Origin: Lineus longissimus
Lineage: Eukaryota; Nemertea; Pilidiophora; Heteronemertea; Lineidae
Direction: 5' to 3'
Assembly (NCBI RefSeq): GCF_910592395.1
Contig: NC_088313.1
Span: 15,766,437-15,826,436 of the forward strand
DNA: 60,000 nt
Part shown: one piece after another, positions 13,654-25,800 of the stretch
Layout of the letters: every line of letters starts with the position of its first letter
Numbering within the stretch: the stretch's first letter is position 1
Position numbers and translations under genes: made by a program
Notes under the pieces: generated by a model
The model's input: the letters and a program-made list of their open reading frames with translations, nothing else
Databases searched by the model: none
Told to the model about the DNA's origin: nothing

Positions 13654-13913
13654 TTAACGCGTCCTTTCATATTCAACTCCGTTAAGGGCCCAGTTCCTGC
13701 ATGACGTTAAGGATACATATGGTACCGGTGCATGGAAAAATCGTTCTTGCTTAATTAATTTACATCTTGGTATGCGTCGCAAATCAATGAGAACAGAGCG
13801 ACATTTTAATTCTAAAATGCACTTAGTTAAACATTCAATGTCATTGCGGACGACGAATGATGCGAGTTCGCTTCGACTTTTGCAGTTGTAGTATTTCTTT
13901 CCGAAAACAAAAC
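13654..13913 (-). CDS. Exon 3: PAN/Apple domain and stop
   Basis: A strong pyrimidine-rich acceptor ending CCTTCACCTTCAG precedes 13913. The exon supplies two bases to complete the split codon, then 85 codons and a TAA at 13654. Cysteines fall at residues 227, 244, 248, 254, 267 and 288. The spacing, with a CxxxC pair in IECLTKC and a late CKL, is that of a six-cysteine PAN/Apple fold. Length (about 85 residues) also fits. Treating this as the last exon is inferred from the in-frame stop just after the final cysteine. Confidence 0.65.
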
Positions 13914-16900
13914 CTGAAGGTGAAGGAGAAATATTAGCCCTCACGTAAAGTTGTTGCCCAGCGCACGTTTTCTTGTCCTACCTACGTCCTCCCAGGATGA
14001 TAAAAATGGTCGGCTTAACGGGTACTATCCGAATGTGAATTAGTAGGTGCCTTATTTGATTTAAACTCGACTAAGCTCCCGACATAATTTCCTTGATGAA
14101 AACACGAATATTGGTGAAATCGAACGCTTTTGGGCGTTAACATTGAGAGCCGTCGCTACATACTATGAAACCTTGACACTTTACAAACATACATTACCTT
14201 CCTTTCCTTGATGTAAGCATTGTGTCAAAATAATGTGACAGAGAGTTTTGAATTCGTGGAAGAATTGGGCCTGATTTCTCATCAATGCATTAAAAACATG
14301 ATGAAATACTGACCAGCTTGGAATAATTTCCAAAACCCTTACATGCAGATTAAGAACGGAAAAAACCGCTTTGCGCTGCGCGTCCGTTCAGCGGGAAAAG
14401 TCAGCTTAAGTTTTCCATTACTTAAATGGATAACTACAAATGACAAAAATGTCTTCCTTCTAGGATAATTGAAATATTTTGAATTGCAATAAACACTGCA
14501 CTTGAAAGGTTTGTAGCCATTAGGCTGCATGAAACTCACACCTCATGTCCAAAACTGCCTCGCAATACTGGGGAAAATTAGTCGTTCGAGAACGGCATTG
14601 GCGTGATACCACGGGTAGCGGCACATGGTGACAAACAGGGGTATTATCCTCCTGGCCAGGTCAATACCACGCCAAAATTGTTCCTTTAAGATGTTGCGTT
14701 GAGAGGATGATGTAATTAACCAAATATTGCTCAGGTTGTTACAATATGCTCAATTTCATCAGAAAGAATCCGTCGGTGTTTTGCCGATTATCACAAATCT
14801 CCTATCTATCGTCTCATCACTTCACACCTCAACGATCACACCGCTTCTGTGCAGATGCCTGCTTAGAATTATAACAAATAATGCGTTCTCACCATGCGGT
14901 CTTCCAACTGGAATTTTTATGAAATATATACAAATATTAGAGAGTTCATTTTAGGCATATTTGTGAAGGTTACAGCAAATCTCGACAGGAAAAATATCTC
15001 TTTAAGACGTGTACTAGTCCAGTGAAAAAAAAAAAAAAAAAATTTGGACTCAGAAATGTTTACTTGTTTGATCCCAAAATAAGGTCCAATACTAAAATCG
15101 ACCTGTTAAAACTCGAGTGTTCCGTGCTTTATCTAAACTGACCTAATGCAAAAGCCATAAGGACAGTAAATTACAGTGACTATGGAACGAGGTGTTTTGA
15201 CTGATCAGTAAAGAATCATCGATGTGATATTCTTACCAGTTGCACTCAAAAGCGAACTGACATCACGGAGATTAAAAATATAGGGAAACATGGCAAAATA
15301 GAGGAGTTGTCCACGGAATGGTTGGACCTCAGATAGTTTCTTACACATGCCGAAGGTAAGGTGGGGGTGACAATTCGAACAGCATGAATAATCTTTTGTA
15401 GTATATAGATGCGTGCGTTTAATTTCTTTTCCATTCAGGTACAGACTTTGATCATACGTTTTCATATCGACTGTGGTAATAATAGTATTCCAGCCCTTGT
15501 TTATGCCTGAAAGGGAGTAATAAGATATTAAACGTTGTTTCCCTTTTTTTAAGAATAGATATACGGCGATACATGCCGATTTAATGGTGAGCGTAATGCA
15601 TCCCCTCCGATGGTTGTGAGTGAAGATGCAGTATTCGGTTTTTCTTTTTTTACGTACAAGCCTTACAAAAATGACAAAAGTCATTTTTTGGTGCATTCTC
15701 ATGGCCGGTAAGTATTCTAGAGGACGAACTATGCCATTCAACGTAATGGCCATGCCATACTTAGCCGACCTTTCGTAGGTTGCACTTCCTTGAAAGTTCG
15801 TAATTCTGCATTGAATGAGATGACATGCAGACTACACAACTCGAATCGATTTTAAGCCATCCTTCAAACATCAATTGACATAACTTTTTCCCATATCTCA
15901 CTCGTACCTAATTATTTGCGCATCAATCTTTGGCAGATCATGACTATGATCGTTTCAGGGTTTGGGGGTCTAAAGATTTTTTGTCCATCCCCCACGTTTC
16001 AGGGCTAAGGGGGTTAATTTGATGGCCAAAATCATACCAGATAACAGATCAGGCTCAAAGTTCATCAGAATGTTCGCAAGAAAAAGCTTTAATTCATGAT
16101 ATCAGAGGAACTTCATTCTGATTGCACAGATATCCGCCCTGAGACCATGAATGTTTTATTCAAGTGCTACTTTCAATGTGGAGCCTGGCGGGGGGGGGGT
16201 TCTGCTACAAGGGGCAAAACGAAAGTACGTCTCGTCCGCGTGCTGATTTATGCTATTCTTGTTTCGATATAGTGCATTCTTTTCACCCCTCAATTTCACC
16301 AGCGGGTCTATTGTTTTCGCAAACTTTACTCCCCACCCAATACGATCGTTCTGAAGTTATCCATCCGAAAATTATGTGGATTGTGACTTCTGTCAGCGAC
16401 TATAATATGCTGCATTAAGAATGAGAATCATAATGCTACAAGCTGATGTGATATTCTTACCAGTTTCTCTCAAGTACGAACTGACATCACGTGGATTAAA
16501 AATATAAGGAAATACCGCAAAATTGAAGAGGTGCCAACATCTTATTAATATCGAATGTAATTTTACCGTGGCGACCGCCCACAATCCATCGATCTGTCAA
16601 CGACAAACGTTTGATATCGCGTTTGATTTCTTTGCCATTCCCAAACAACCTTGTTGCAGAGGTTTTCAGATCGACTGTGGTAAGAATATTCCGCCAGTGA
16701 CCAGAAATGAATTTATCAACATTGTATGCAATGATCTCTTCATCAAAATCCTGTATGAGGAGAGCCTTACCTTAAATGGGGGTTGTGGCCATGAAAGTTG
16801 ATCTTCACAACAGCTAAATTAAAGTAGATTCAAATTAAGGCCAGTATACTCCTCTTGGTCTACACAAGGGAAGCTGGTGAAGCAGTTTTAAGTGTCCCCC

Positions 16901-17476
16901 CCCCCCCCCTGAAAGAAGAGTCTGTCTCAAGTGGCGGAAGGTTTAGTTCTTAGAACTATTTTAAAAACACAATCTATGGATTTTTTTGTTTTCGGCCCCT
17001 TGGACAGATTTTAAGATAAGTATGCATTGCACTTAATACATCGGAACTTTTTCTTTCCCATTTAGCTATTTGGGAGCCAGTGCATTGAAAAAAAAACCAT
17101 GACAAGCCAAATACATCACATCCTAACCACCTTTGCCTTTAACTGTTCATCGGGCCAGCTGTCAGTGGATACACATGTACAACTAACTGTATTTTTTAAT
17201 TGATCTATAAACACCCTTGGTTTGCGCAATTGCATTTGGACCTGTGTAAATAATACATCTTAAGTTTGTGAAAAGACAAAGGTAGACAAATCAGAAGAGC
17301 AAATAAAAAATAAAAAATAAAAGGGAAAAAATAGTTTTGAGTCAAAAAAGAAGAAACGTATGGTGTGTCTAACTCTTACCCCTTGGTTTGAAAGCAGTTT
17401 CAGCGTTATTGCGTCTTAAAGCCTCCGCTAAATAAGCCGCTATTAGGACTGCGTTGATGAAATAAGACAATCCCAT
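13654..17476 (-). CDS. Secreted LamG plus PAN/Apple protein, three exons
   Basis: Assembled from exons 17476-17380, 15788-15237 and 13913-13654 (97, 552 and 260 nt), which join in frame into 302 codons plus a stop. Residues 1-19 form a signal peptide (hydrophobic core, likely cut after AEA). Residues about 33-217 are a concanavalin A-like/LamG domain. Residues 218-302 are a PAN/Apple domain with six cysteines. Both introns are phase 1, the usual mark of shuffled extracellular domains. LamG and PAN modules bind carbohydrates or proteins outside the cell, so an extracellular binding or matrix role is inferred; the ligand is unknown. The start sits in ACCATGG, a perfect Kozak context, and is the first ATG in its frame. 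The weak point is the acceptor of exon 2. The exons could also belong to more than one transcript. Confidence 0.6.
15025..15042 (+). repeat. A18 homopolymer in intron 2
   Basis: Eighteen consecutive A on the plus strand, read as poly-T within the second intron of the LamG-PAN gene. There is no adjoining retroelement that I can recognise, so this is probably a simple repeat. Confidence 0.9.
15237..15788 (-). CDS. Exon 2: LamG / concanavalin A-like domain
   Basis: The translation follows the LamG pattern: KYGMAITLNG near the start (the usual kfGkAl.fdG), MTFVIFVRLV (Ft...WVr), GWNTIITTVD before LYLNGKEI (gkWhhvA.tvD...lY.nG), then LTFG, PFRG and a closing NLRDVSSLL (l..eDi..L). The donor is a consensus GTAAGA (intron from 15236), phase 1. 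The acceptor used here, TTTCAAG before 15788, is the only one that keeps phase with exon 1. A better-looking TGCAG at 15806-15808 would start the exon at 15805 but shifts phase, so it would need a different upstream exon. Confidence 0.65.
16461..16680 (-). pseudogene. Decayed duplicate of the LamG exon
   Basis: This stretch matches the 3' half of the LamG exon and its donor. It contains TTVDLKT and NGKEIKR (functional exon: TTVDMKT, NGKEIKR), then in a shifted frame FPYIFNPRDVSSYLRETG (functional: FPYIFNLRDVSSLLSATG). The donor and intron start, ACTG then GTAAGAATATCACATC, are the same in both. A deletion between the two halves breaks the frame and the 5' half is barely recognisable, so this copy cannot encode the domain as it stands. 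It lies within intron 1, about 1.2 kb upstream of the intact exon. Confidence 0.75.
16896..16909 (+). repeat. C14 homopolymer in intron 1
   Basis: A run of fourteen C. A matching run of ten G lies at 16190-16199 in the same intron and a run of thirteen C at 25700-25712. These G/C homopolymers are isolated in AT-rich DNA. Confidence 0.9.
17380..17476 (-). CDS. Exon 1: signal peptide
   Basis: The ATG at 17476 lies in ACCATGG. It is followed by MGLSYFINAVLIAAYLAEA, a short N-region, hydrophobic core and small residues at -3 and -1. The exon ends 13 residues later at a GTAAGA donor (intron from 17379), leaving phase 1. The reading frame is open further 5' to about 17566 but contains no other ATG. 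Confidence 0.6.
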
Positions 17477-20400
17477 GGTACTCTTTAAAACCTTTCCTTC
17501 ACCGTATCCGCGTGAGTATATCACTCTTTGGTCAGCCGACCACCCATAGTTGTGTTTATATATCAATCACGAATATTTTGATCAAACGTCGATGGACCAC
17601 TGGATTGAAGCATTTAACATTTTAGCAAGAATAGATAAAGACTAGTCTTTATGGATTCTTGATGTTAGTAAATCACCTAGTGCGGCGCGGGCGATACAAG
17701 CAGGCACGGCCTGCTCCAGCACACAGGATATTTGTTATTGTGTTGCAGCAGAAACGCTCATTATCAACTCAGCCAAGCACGCTACCAACCATCACTGCAA
17801 ACAAACATTAAGCCATGGAGGGTGAAATATTTGGACTTGAAAATTTAGGTAATCGGTTCAGCTGCTTCAAATAGGACACTCTGTCCTGGGGAGAGATTTT
17901 CGTATTACGCAAACCGCCGGTCATAATGGCGTTACTCGCGCGTAGTCGGATGTTGAGCGACAATGGCCTTCGCAATAGCATTGCCAATCAACAACAACTG
18001 CGCGTTTGCCTGTGACCTGTGTGAGGTAGCAGGTAAAATATCAGAATCTGCCGAATTTAGGATCGGGGTTGGTCTGTCGGTGATGGATTAAACCACTATA
18101 AAAACACATACGAGATAAACAAAAGTCAACCGCTGTTTGAACGTATCATGACCAAACTTTGGGTGACTAGATGCCGGACGTGTCGGATGCAGGGCATCGG
18201 TACACCCTTCTCAAATGACCAGATGACTTTTTCGGCTTGCCTATATAATCACTTCAAAAGGAAACATTTGAACAGACAAAATCAAAAATAAGGGTGGTCT
18301 ATGGATTCTGACTGGTTCGGTGACCTGTGGCGGTAAAGGTGGATCCGATACAACTCCGTGAGAATACAAGATCACCAATTGATATATATACACCATGTTG
18401 TTGACTCCGATGTAAAGGAAGAGTTGACATGAAGTATGCTCACTGGCCGTTGCCGACTTTTAACATGTTTTTGAAAGTTGAGGCAAACATACCGCAACAC
18501 GCATCGTAAACGAGTTAGTGTACAATGTAGGGAGAACGCACTATCCAGAGGTTTCCTCCTCTCGAGCACACATCATCATTTCCTGAGAAGTTCTGTCATA
18601 GTAGCCTAAGTGTGTAATGTGTATTTTAATTCGAAGCTAAAGCCACGTATCAGAAATCATTTTGGGTGATTTCCGTCGTAACACTCACAGTCGATCGCTC
18701 CAATATTTTATACATCTCCACATAATTGCTCAGCGCCTTCTGAAATGTTTTGTCGTGCCAGTCATTTGATTACCTCTGAAAAGCTTTGTATACAATCGAT
18801 GATAAGCATTGTAACCTTTGACAAACTAGTTTGAGAATCGATAAAAGACCCACACAATACATCCTGAGATTCGGAGTTTCTTTCACTTCAACGTCTAATA
18901 AGTAAAATCCACATGACTGCAAAGAGCGGCTGTACGCTTACATGTACTAGACACACTCGTACATGTTTCGTAGAATGCAATTCAGCATATTTTAGATAAG
19001 TCCAGTTTATTCAATCACTTTCTAACGCTTTGTTTCGAGACAGAATATCTTTTAAGTTGTTACGTCTTTTGCAGTGTCTCGGAAAGGACACCATATGATT
19101 ATTTTTTCTAACATGAAAAAAATGCTGAAACATCTCGATCGATGGACTTATTATCTCGATCGACCGAAATACTGTTTGATTTTTCTGTAAACAGCCTAAT
19201 TTTTGCACCTCCTTAATTTTTGCGATTCTCGAAAAAAACAGAACTTTTTTTAACACACGATTTTCATTTGGCGGATTAACGAGATTTCTGTTTTATTCTA
19301 TTAATAATGTTTTTGATTTTAATTTTCGCATATTGCGATTCTTTGCAAAATCTGAACTAGGCAAACCAAACTCACTTAATATCAAGACTGGACCTTTAAT
19401 TCAAACATCCCATATCGCCGGCCCAACATCCCAAATGCAAAATTGCCATATTTGCTGGCGGTGGACGTGAAATGTCTCAGTGTAATTTTCTAAGGCCATG
19501 TCAATGATTATGTGGCATTCTTTGATAATTGCCAATTATTTTGCTCTAATTCCTTCTGATTGTCACTTCACTCTCCACAATCCGAGCTCTCGCTTGTTTT
19601 TCATTACTTTGGCTGCCGGCTCTGACTTGCTGTCAGGTAAGGTGATAATTAGGAAGCTATAGGATAAGTGCCATGTCAGTTCTTCCTCAACTCAATATTA
19701 TGTTACATTGTACAGTTTTTTTCGATGATCAAGGTCAGAAGGTTAATCTTTTGACATTTCTCTCATTCTAAGTGGGTTTTCCTCATGCCATATTCCCATG
19801 ATTTAAATCATTTCTAGCACCATACAAGTAGGTCACCTTAGACCCATCATAATCTACAGGTTGCCATGTTTTTATTTTGGCGGCCATCTTTGATTAAAGG
19901 CAATGCGGGTGCGACTCCTTAGTAAAGCTGATGGTGAAACATATAAATACATGTACATATAAAAGTGCTAACCAAACTTTGACTAGAACCAACACAGTTT
20001 TCCTTGACTGGTATAAGACAACCACAATATCAACCTAATCAGTTTGGAAATTCGACGCTCGCATTCAGTTATACTCAGGGACAATTTTGAAAGATCATAA
20101 CGTGGGAGAACTCCTTAAAGAAGATTAGAGTTATCCCCCCAAGCAATTTTAGTTTCGTCTCATCAGTTATATGATATACTATTTTTGTTTGTGCCTTGTA
20201 GAACGTGGGCGGAAGTTTCCCAAGGGTATCAGCTATTAAAAAATTGCAGGTGTTTTTACAACAGTTCATCAACATTAAAAAGTAAAAACGAAGAGAAAAC
20301 TTAGTGAGGCAGAAGTTGTCGCTCTGGCTTTCTTTTCATTTGAAACACTCCCCTAAACTTATTTAGAAAATAGTTACTTTTTGCCAATGCCGAATACGTG

Positions 20401-21275
20401 ATGACTTTAAAGTAAAACAAGAACTTCTGCACATGATTCGGCAAGCTTTTGCAACGGGCGGCGTTTCTCATTTCCGAAATCAACAGTCTTACAATGACTG
20501 GTTAAGTCAAACTCAAGCAGTGTGTCATTTTAAAAGGAACTTCAAACATGGTAATATGTCAGATCAAAGACGAAGAGTTTTGATAGATCACTATGCACGA
20601 AGAATATTACTTTCGAAACGTGTCTACGACCGTAATGATGCAGGAGATTTTACAAAGAGGATATAGCAAAGATCGGAAAGAATAAATCCGTGGCACACTG
20701 ACATAACTGGTGTATATAGTAAACAGCCGTGGTGGGACGATCAACAAAGTGTGACTTCCATCAGGAGGTGAAATAGTGACACCATTTTCTATTTTTTTTA
20801 TTTCCTGTCAATTGATATTCTCAAAGATGAAACAAACAGCTTCTGGAAATATAATGACCTCACTTGTATGGCGAACAAAGCCTCATGTCAAAAGTCAACA
20901 TTAGTAGGACCACGTATGAATAAATCTATACTTGGAAGACTTATGAATGTCCAGTCAGAAGAATTGAATGTCATCCCGATCATCTTCTGAATGTCACAAC
21001 CAGACTATTGCTAGAATTGCGGAAATTGTCTGGCGTCTCGGCTAGATGAAGGTCCGCCCAATGACACCTACCACTTGGTAATACGATAGTCCTCTGGCGG
21101 TAACCATAGCTGTGAGAGTCGGCAAGCAATCACCATATCGTGTTATGTACCTTAAAGCTCTATCATCCCAAATGTAATTGGTCCTATTGAGCATGGTCAG
21201 ATTGGCCCACTAGTGAAATTGTGATGACACTCTCAGTATGATCATCTTTTGATTGGTCTGACACCTACATATATA
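17477..21275. other. Spacer upstream of the LamG-PAN gene
   Basis: No gene recognised. This would hold the promoter of the minus-strand LamG-PAN gene; I cannot point to a TATA box with confidence. TACATGTA occurs at 18939 and 19948. A plus-strand frame at 20433-20666 (77 codons, basic) is unrecognised. Confidence 0.45.
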
Positions 21276-21486
21276 CTGGCGCAATGTTTTGTTGAGACAC
21301 AAACAGCGCTTAAGTATCAAAGTCTTCTGGCGCAATGTTTTGTTGAGACACAAACAGCGCTTAAGTATTAAAGTCTTCTGGCGCAATGTTTTGTTGAGAC
21401 ACAAACAGCGCTTAAGTATTAAAGTCTGCTGGCGCAATGTTTTGTTGAGAAACAAACAGCGCTTAAGTATTAAAGTCTTCTGGCGC
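21276..21486 (+). repeat. 51-bp minisatellite, four copies
   Basis: Four copies of a 51-bp unit start at 21276, 21327, 21378 and 21429, each beginning CTGGCGCAATG. A 7-base start of a fifth (CTGGCGC) ends at 21486. Copies differ at only a few sites (for example TATCAAAG or TATTAAAG, GTCTTCTGG or GTCTGCTGG). Because 51 is divisible by three, the array is open on both strands and gives 17-residue peptide repeats. I see no start, domain or splice support for translation and treat it as non-coding. Confidence 0.9.
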
Positions 21487-22719
21487 TTTTTTATCCTCCA
21501 TAACGGTTACAATTTACTCCGGCTTCTATTTCATCAGTACTATAACTTTAGAGCACGAAACCTCCGGATGCAAGCCAGATGAAGTGCACTTCTCGGCCTA
21601 ATGGAGTACGTTTCTTTAGTGTACTGGGTGTTACAGAAAGCATTTAGGACTTTTGAGAACAGATTTATCATAAAGGTAAGACAACAAGTTGTGCTTGTCT
21701 ATGTTGTAGATGACATCAAGGCAATTACTAGTATGTTCTGAAAACAAGGCTGTGAAACTCGAAGTTGCCAATAATTTGTTTTGATTGTATATTGGGCATC
21801 AAAAGTGTCACATTCATCATGAAACGCCTGGTAGTTATAAGATACCAAATCGGGCGGAAAGATTAACCGCCAAACGATCAAGTGAACAGAAAATGATGTT
21901 TTACAAAATTACCAAACCTAGATGACGAAGTGCAGCTGAGATCGACAAGATATCTTTTTATGGAGAGGTTTGATTAGAAATGTCAAAGTTGATACATGTA
22001 TACGCGAGTTGTGTTAAGTAAGTGGTGTATTCATATCACGACAGGTAAGCGTGTTGTATTTCAAATGCTAAAGAATTGTTATCCCACTGTTATGTCGCTG
22101 TCTACAGTCTACATTAAAATGCTGATATAACCACATATCTAGGCGGTGTGAAAAAAATAATGCTTAACGAAATATGGTAAACTAGATATTTCTTAAGAAT
22201 GGCCCGTCCTTTAAAGGAGTAGTGTCTCAAGATAATGCTGTGGCGGTACCTAATGGTTCTAGTATAGAGGGCGCCACATACATGCATCCGAATATTATGC
22301 ACATTGTGTCAAACAGTTTGTAGGATGTTGGATTAAGGAACTTTATCGGGATTACTAGTACCAGCCTAGCATATCTCAAGATACCCCTATAGATCCACGT
22401 CGTGGTTCCACAGGTCCCTGCAGATAACATTTGCAAGTGTCTAGATTAATTATTCAAACATCGAAGCAAGTCTAGGCATTGCTGAAATCGATGACGTAAC
22501 CTTTTGCAGTGCATGCTATCGTTTTGAGTATGCTAAAAAAAGGTATGATCTGATATTGGTGAATTTCGCCATGACATCAATATGCCCGAAAAGAGTTAGC
22601 ACAAGAGGTGTAGCGCTAATCAAGAGAGCATTCTGTTTAAAGATTCGATGAAATCAATAGTTAATTTCAACTTGAATAAATCAAACGCCTGGTTCCTTAA
22701 AGGACACGAGGAAATTGGA
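21487..22719. other. Spacer with no supported gene
   Basis: No recognisable coding, RNA or transposon feature. TACATGTA occurs at 21993. Confidence 0.45.
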
Positions 22720-22870
22720 ATGGACACAAAGCAAAGTTCTGAGCAGATTCGGGTCGTTTTTTCCTGGCCGACTTTGCGACATCATGGAAAATTTTTGAAA
22801 CTTATACCCCTGCTGATGATTCCAATTTTGATTCCTGCTCTTTACCTCATTTGTTTGAAGGTCATGTCAT
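22720..22870 (+). CDS. Candidate first exon with signal anchor
   Basis: From the ATG at 22720 (G at -3 and +4) the frame encodes about 27 mostly polar, basic residues and then a hydrophobic stretch (LIPLLMIPILIPALYLICL). It ends at a strong donor, TCAT then GTAAGT, with the intron from 22871 in phase 1. A short cytosolic N-terminus followed by one membrane span is how type II Golgi enzymes such as glycosyl- and sulfotransferases begin, but no catalytic exon is visible downstream. An in-frame ATG at 22648 is in poor context. It could be chance. Confidence 0.3.
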
Positions 22871-25800
22871 GTAAGTACTACTTAACTACCAAAACACATA
22901 CTGGTATCGAGATAAAAAAGATATATGCCCATTGACTTAGTTGCGCCAAAGTATCATGGCAATTCTGGACAATCTCTACTATACAAAAAAGAACAACACT
23001 TTCTCCGAGTGAGATGATATTACATGTTTAATGCATTACATGTTACAGGCAATATTGAAATGGCCGTGTCTGGGCGCAATCCATCATCAGTATCATGACA
23101 AACATTATCCAACAAGATTTCGGTCGGATTTTTGCCCTGCCTAGTTTATAGTTGAGTCTTTTTTACTTGAAGATAAGGCCGCCAACTGCTAGTCAGTCCC
23201 GAAGTACCGTGGAAGTGCCTAATCATTTTACAGGTAACCTATGGATATGATTTTCATACTCTTGGCGCTGCATGCTGCGTATGGTAAATTGGTAAACTCA
23301 CGAGAAAAAAACGGCAATCGGATGGAGAAATCTGACCGCCCTATTTACTTGCCGATCAAACCCAGAAAGGACGGTCAATTTTTTTTCCACCGATGGCTCA
23401 CTGTTACCTTACTTTATGGTACATTTACCAGCCATCGACCATCGAGCATCAAATGGCTAGAAAAAAATTATTTCTAATTTTTGGGCAAACATCGATGCAA
23501 ATCAAGAAATGACGTGTGAAAACACAAAAGTCAGTATTTCTGTTGACAGATCGATGCAACCACTCGCCTGACATGCTTGGCGTCGAGGAGCCATATTGAC
23601 TTTTCTCATTTGTCATGTTCCCAAACCCCAAGGGTCTCTGCCTCTCGCGGAAGTTCCAAATCGATTCGAGACATTCGCAGAATATCTTTTTTCAGTCGTT
23701 GAACCGTATGAGTGTATTAGCGACAGTAGACCTGGGACATGCTTTGAATACTCGAAATGTTGACCTGTAATCGTCACTGTGGGCATGCACGTCACAAGCA
23801 TACATTGCAACATGTACAGACAGCCGGAAGAACAGTCCAATGGCCGCATTCTTTAGTCTGTAGGGTGGAAAAGTGCACAGTTCAATGTCGACTGCAGCCG
23901 ATTCGTGCCCGGGCGGCATTGAAATACCATGCATAACAAAAGAATATGATCAATGGACTCCTCTTCCGGCATGTTTAGCCCTGCACGTTTCTACACTGTG
24001 ATCATGTAGAGACAGGATGGTATTCTAATTACTTCTGCTCAGTTTTCACTTTCCTGCTTACATATTTATCTACGGGTTGTCCAATTTTGGAAATTAAAAG
24101 TAATTTTGCTTCATCGCAGCGTACGTGTGTGTGTTTCAGGGACTTACATTCAAACGAAGTCTAAATATCAGGTTGATACTATTTTCGTGAAAATGTTTTT
24201 CATTTTACTGGGAAGTTAAGAACTGATACAGGAAGAAAGTAACATAATACGAGGAAGTTGAACTGTTTTCGGTAGTAAAAAAGTCGAACTTCTGAAACCT
24301 AAAAATCGAATTTCCTCTGATAAATTAATCACGTACCGATTGGAATAATTAATTTCAAGTCTCTTGTGAGTATCTTTAAAAATGTTACCACGAGTTTGAT
24401 ATTACATTTCGTTTACGCCACCTTTAAAAAAATTCTTCACCGATGTACTCGCGTCCCTTGGCAAATATTCCAATCTCATGAATGTTGTCTCCTGCGAATT
24501 GATTTCAATCAAGAAAAATAGTAAATCGCCGGAAAATCATTGAATGTCACCGTTGGAGCAGAGAAGGGGATCCAAAGGTGCCATCGATCATTGCGAGCTA
24601 TTCATCTTTCGCTTTTATATTGCACAAAGTTGACGGCTTAAAGGCTTATTATCAGCCAGGCGCCGGGGAATGTATCGGTATGTCAGAATTCAGAGCAAGT
24701 ACCGTAAGAATTTTTCCCTAGGGAACGATTTCAAAAATGCATTGGTTTTTGAGATTGCGAAAAATCCCAGATTCTTAAGTGTTTAGGGGGTGCATATTTG
24801 TGCTGGTTGAAAAAATGCTTAATAAAGCATTTTTAAAAGTTTAAACCTTTATTCTTAAGAGTGCAAACGCTATCATAGGTCATTCACCAATTGTTGATAC
24901 TTTTTTATTTACCTAGATATTACTTTTTACCTATACTATTAAAAAAGTGCACCTAACTGAACAATGGTACACATAAACTCTATGAATCGAGCCAAATTCT
25001 CTCTTTAATGAGGATTTTCTTTGCCTCAACAGACCTTGGGTAGTTTTCCGCCTCTTAGTTACAGTTAACAAATCTGATATGCACAAGCGCGAGGCTGTAA
25101 TGAAGATTATCACCAATCTCCAGTCATCTGAAATATTATCTATTAACTTCACAAGAAGTTGAAAATGGGATAGAATGAGGATATTAATGAAGTGACGTGT
25201 TTGGCACCGCATGTTGTAAAATATTAACTTGTTTATCAGGTTATAGATCACTTTTCCGATACTCTAATAAAATACATGAACGACCCAAAGAATTCTTATT
25301 TCACATCCTCGATAAAACAAAATTGGGTTAAATTTGGCAATCTCTCAATCTTTATAGACGTGTCCTGGGTAATCTGCAAGCAACAGGTATAGCCGAAGGG
25401 TTTTTGAAATGTCCTGAATTATTGATTTATGCTGGACACATCATGGAGCCACTTTTTATTCACCTCTTGCCTCAGGTGATACTGATCGAAAATCGGAAAC
25501 ATCTAGTATACTCACTTCTGATTGGTTTAACTCTGATGACTGCACCGGTAAAACCAGATTGTGGCCTTATTATTGGCCAATATGACAAATGCCCAAGAGT
25601 ACCATTCACCTTCTCGAATTTCCTAACCACCAGCTACGAGGTTGAGAGAAAGGAAAGACCATACTCTTTCACTGGCCCTTAGGAAAGATATAAATAACTC
25701 CCCCCCCCCCCCATTACTTATTTTGCGCGAGAGTAGGCCTGCCGTCAAATCCGTAAAAAGGAGAGGACGAAGCACTTCTATCCCCAACCATAGGTGTTTA

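Noticed and set aside
14600-14685. Possible small inverted repeat, GGCGTGATACC and TACCACGCC
   Set aside because: The match is short with mismatches and has no target duplication; it is within chance for a region this size.
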